Assembly: GCF_036002945.1 (NCBI RefSeq)
Contig: NZ_CP108530.1
Coordinates: 248,001-312,000, forward strand
From: Streptomyces sp. NBC_01224
Lineage (GTDB): Bacteria > Actinomycetota > Actinomycetes > Streptomycetales > Streptomycetaceae
Direction: 5' to 3'
Length of the DNA: 64,000 bases
Both the position numbers and the translations under genes were made by a program. The notes beneath the pieces were generated by a model, which saw only the letters and a program-made list of their open reading frames with translations, was not told the origin of the DNA and did no database searches. Below are positions 61,710 to 64,000 of this stretch, in pieces (the first letter of the stretch is position 1; each line of letters starts with the position of its first letter).

Positions 61710-63028
61710 ATGGAGCAGGTCGAGTCGTGGTCCGAGGGGATAGCCGGGTTCCATGCCCGCTTCGCCCGTCATTTCGGCAGGTCGGAGCCCCGGGATCGCG
61801 CTCTGGACTATCTGACCGGCCTGCTCGTCCCGTTGGAGAAGAAGAATGCCTGGACCATGGCCGAGCAGGTCGGTCAGCTCCGGCCGGACGGCGTTCAGCG
61901 CCTGCTGAACCACTCCGAATGGGACGAGAACACCGTCCGTGACGATCTGCGCGAGTACGTCGTGGAGACCATCGGTGACAAGAACGCCGTCCTGATCGGG
62001 GATGACACCGGCTTCCTGAAGAAGGGCACCAAGTCCGCCGGCGTCCAGCGGCAGTACAGCGGAACCGCCGGACGCACGGAGAACTGCCAGATCGGCACCT
62101 TCCTGGCCTATGCCTCCCCCAAGGGCCGGGCCTTGATCGACCGTGAGCTCTACATCCCGGCCTCCTGGACCGAGGACCGGGACCGCTGCCGCGCCGCCGG
62201 GATCGGTGACGAGATCGCCTTCGCGACCAAGAACGAACACTTCCGCTGGATGCTGCAGCGCGCCATCGATGCCGGCATCCCGTTCGCGTGGGTCACCGCG
62301 GACGAGGCGTACGGGCAGGTCAAGCACACACGGTTCTGGCTGGAGGAACGCGGCGTCGCCTACGTCCTGGCCACCAAGGTCAACGACACCGTGATCACCA
62401 CCCAGGGCGGGGAGTCCCGTATCGACGCCCTCGTCGCGGTGCAGCCCCACCAGCGGTGGAAGCGACTGTCGGGCGGCGCCGGCGCCCACGGCGAGCGGAT
62501 CTACGACTGGGCCCGCGTCCCGATCCGGTACGCCTGGGAGAACGGCTTCGGGCACTGGGTCCTGGCCCGACGCTCCGTCGATAACCCGAGCGAGATCGCC
62601 TACTACGTCTGCTTCGGGCCGGTCACCTCGCGCCAGAAAGACCTGGTCAGGGTGGCTGCCGCACGGTGGGCGGTCGAGGAGTGCTTCCAGAGCGCGAAGG
62701 GCGAGTGCGGCCTGGACCACTACCAGGTCCGCCTCTATCGGGCCTGGTATCGCCACATCACCCTGGCCATGGCCGCGCACGCCTACCTGACCGCCGCCCG
62801 CGCCGCAGAAGCCATAAAAGGGGCACCGAAGGCGACGAGCAAGACCTCATACCCCTCAGCGTCCCGGAGATCCGCCGGCTGATGGGCCACGCCCTCGTCA
62901 CGCGCCACTGCCACAGCAACGACCACCGCCTGCACTGGTCACACTACCGACGACGAAGCCAAGCCCGAGCCCGCAGATCCCACTACAAACGCCGAGGCCA
63001 CAACCTCCAGATGCGGCTGCAGTACTAA
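61710..63028 (+). mobile_element. IS701-family transposase with a frameshift near its end
   Basis: Residues 1-370 read in one frame: FARHFGRSEPRDRALDYLTG, GQLRPDGVQRLLNHSEWDEN, AVLIGDDTGFLKKGTKSAGV (first catalytic Asp region), WVTADEAYGQVKHTRFWLEE (second Asp) and AARWAVEECFQSAKGECGLDH (Glu). After AEAIKGAP the conserved tail LIPLSVPEIRRLMGHALVTR and HNLQMRLQY continues in the -1 frame, at an AAAAGGGG run near 62817. A mutation or ribosomal slippage could explain it. All three catalytic residues precede the shift. Confidence 0.9.
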
Positions 63029-63059
63029 CTACCCGGCTTTGGGGTAACGCCCCACAGGC

Positions 63060-63446
63060 TCACGTGCTGGGGGCTGTTATCGCTGCGGCGGGGCCGCGTT
63101 GAGAGCGGGGGGTTTTGTCGCCCACGCGCTTGGGTTCGATGGTGCGGGGGTCGACGGCTTCGCCCGGGGCGCCTTCGTGGTAGGGCCCGTCGGGGTTGGC
63201 GTCGCGGTCGTGCGGGAGAAGGAAGAAGACGCGGCGGAGTTGGAGGCCGCTGTCGGGGTCGGCTTCGGCGTGGGCGTCGAGTTCGGTGTAGCCGACCATG
63301 CGGCCGTCGCGTTCGTAGCGGGGCTTGCCGCGGCGGCGGGCGGTCTTGTCGAGGGCCTGGCGTACGTAGTCGAGGTCGTCGGGGTTCTCCAGCCACACCA
63401 CGGCACTCTCGTGGCGGAGGTCGCTCTCGTTCAGCAGCGAGCTCAT
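63060..63446 (-). CDS. Small plasmid protein next to the primase
   Basis: This intact 128-residue protein starts MSSLLNESDLRHESAVVWLE and continues PDDLDYVRQALDKTARRRGK, GRMVGYTELDAHAEADPDSG, LRRVFFLLPHDRDANPDG and a variable tail. It lies 126 bp downstream of the primase stop on the same strand, so it is probably cotranscribed with the primase. A truncated paralogue is at the left edge (2-268). The function is unknown. Confidence 0.7.
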   Translation of the reverse strand: MSSLLNESDLRHESAVVWLENPDDLDYVRQALDKTARRRGKPRYERDGRMVGYTELDAHAEADPDSGLQLRRVFFLLPHDRDANPDGPYHEGAPGEAVDPRTIEPKRVGDKTPRSQRGPAAAITAPST

Positions 63447-63572
63447 GGCTGCAGCCCCTTTTCGTTGTCGACGGCCAGTTGCGGGCCGGGGTGGATGTGG
63501 TGAGCACGATCCCTGGTGGGGGCACCGTGTTCATGGTAGGCCGGGTTGGCGGGTGTGTGTCGGGCGCTCTGG

Positions 63573-64000
63573 TCAGGCATGGCCGGCCTGGGGTTCGTCG
63601 TCGGTGAGAAGTCCGAGGCCGGGGTAGTACTTCTTGCCGCTGGACTTCATCATGTCGGCGGGTGAGGCGAGGGAGAGTTCCTGGCGTACGCGGGTGGCGA
63701 AGGCGCGGGCGGTGGCGGGGCGGATGCCTTCGCCGGCGCTGCACCAGCTGCTGTAGGTGGCATACAGCAGGCCTTGTTCAACGCGGAGGTCGCCCAGGGC
63801 ACGTTCGGCGACGCGGTCGCCGTTGTCGGTGGTGCAGCATTCGGTGAGGAAGCGGCCGATGTGGTCTTCGGTGGTGGCGTAGGCCTCGGTAGCGCTGCGG
63901 ACGGTCGCGGGTCCGGCGAGAGGGTCGCGGGTATCGAGGTAAAGCTCGGCGCCTTCGATGAGCCACTGCAGAATGCCGGGGCCTTCGCTCTGGACGAGAT
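63573..64000 (-). CDS. D5/P4-family primase-helicase, C-terminal part, cut by the window edge
   Basis: The frame is open to the window edge and encodes EGPGILQWLIEGAELYLDTR, EAYATTEDHIGRFLTECCTT, LLYATYSSWCSAGEGIRPAT and KKYYPGLGLLTDDEPQAGHA. Each block has a counterpart in the primase at 295-1764 (GSGILGWLIDGARRYLAGER, AYAETEDHTGRFFEECCT, QRKYYPGIGLITE). The two are diverged paralogues, not a recent duplicate. The helicase motifs lie outside the window. Confidence 0.85.
   Translation of the reverse strand, partial: LVQSEGPGILQWLIEGAELYLDTRDPLAGPATVRSATEAYATTEDHIGRFLTECCTTDNGDRVAERALGDLRVEQGLLYATYSSWCSAGEGIRPATARAFATRVRQELSLASPADMMKSSGKKYYPGLGLLTDDEPQAGHA

Noticed and set aside
1..64000. tRNA, rRNA or riboswitch genes
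   Set aside because: No tRNA-like cloverleaf, rRNA segment or known riboswitch core was recognised on either strand by eye.

Overview
The window is very GC-rich actinobacterial DNA, almost certainly Streptomyces: GTG/TTG starts are common, and it carries an AfsA-type signal synthase, SARP activators, DUF5302 and DUF2637 proteins, replication-relaxation-type genes and IS110/IS701 elements. D5-like plasmid primases at both edges, two ParB genes (one with ParA), relaxase, DnaB and DUF2637 relics and several transposon remnants suggest a (linear?) megaplasmid or a plasmid-derived chromosome arm. That placement is inference.

Left part (2.0-9.3 kb): a gamma-butyrolactone-type signalling island. 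It holds an FAD monooxygenase, a ScbR/ArpA-like TetR receptor, an NmrA-like reductase, an AfsA-like synthase, an acyl-CoA carboxylase epsilon/beta pair and a second receptor-like TetR. At least three intergenic sites match the autoregulatory-element pattern (ATACATAC plus CCGGTTT or its variants), and two more resemble it.

Middle part (9.7-31.2 kb): a type II polyketide cluster. It encodes a protein with two catalytically degenerate condensation domains plus a short thioesterase-like tail, two SARPs, a di-ACP protein, two phosphopantetheinyl transferases, a type II thioesterase, KS, CLF, ACP, an MBL-fold hydrolase, a SnoaL-like protein, an acyl-CoA ligase, an FAD monooxygenase, a ketoreductase, an aromatase/cyclase, an acyltransferase relic and an acyl-CoA dehydrogenase. 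These parts suggest a reduced, cyclised aromatic polyketide made under butyrolactone/SARP control. The product cannot be named from sequence.

Plasmid part (31.4-46.9 kb): a membrane acyltransferase is followed by a mosaic of plasmid genes, many broken: DUF2637, replication-relaxation, a ParB relic, an IS110 relic, HIT, a methyltransferase, a SpoIIE phosphatase, MazG-like, a MobF relaxase relic, and an intact parA-parB operon. Three different families of parS-like palindromes occur here. One is a 58-bp perfect palindrome in front of parA, and two lie inside the parB coding sequence.

Cassette part (46.9-53.1 kb): unrelated one- or two-gene units (HxlR/NmrA, PIG-L deacetylase, a broken hypothetical gene, another hypothetical) are each separated by copies of a structured repeat of about 100-190 bp. 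In five copies a 60-nt block has invariant internal spacing. The array ends in the tail of a Tn3-family transposase. This looks like an integron-like or recombinase-mobilised cassette array and is the most unusual structure in the window.

Right part (53.1-64 kb): a TetR/DUF1772/DUF4267 membrane module, SDR fragments, a small secreted protein, a fulvocin C-related protein with a ten-cysteine tail, a YidB-like protein, a Ser/Thr kinase, an IS701 element, and a second copy of the small-protein/primase module seen at the left edge.
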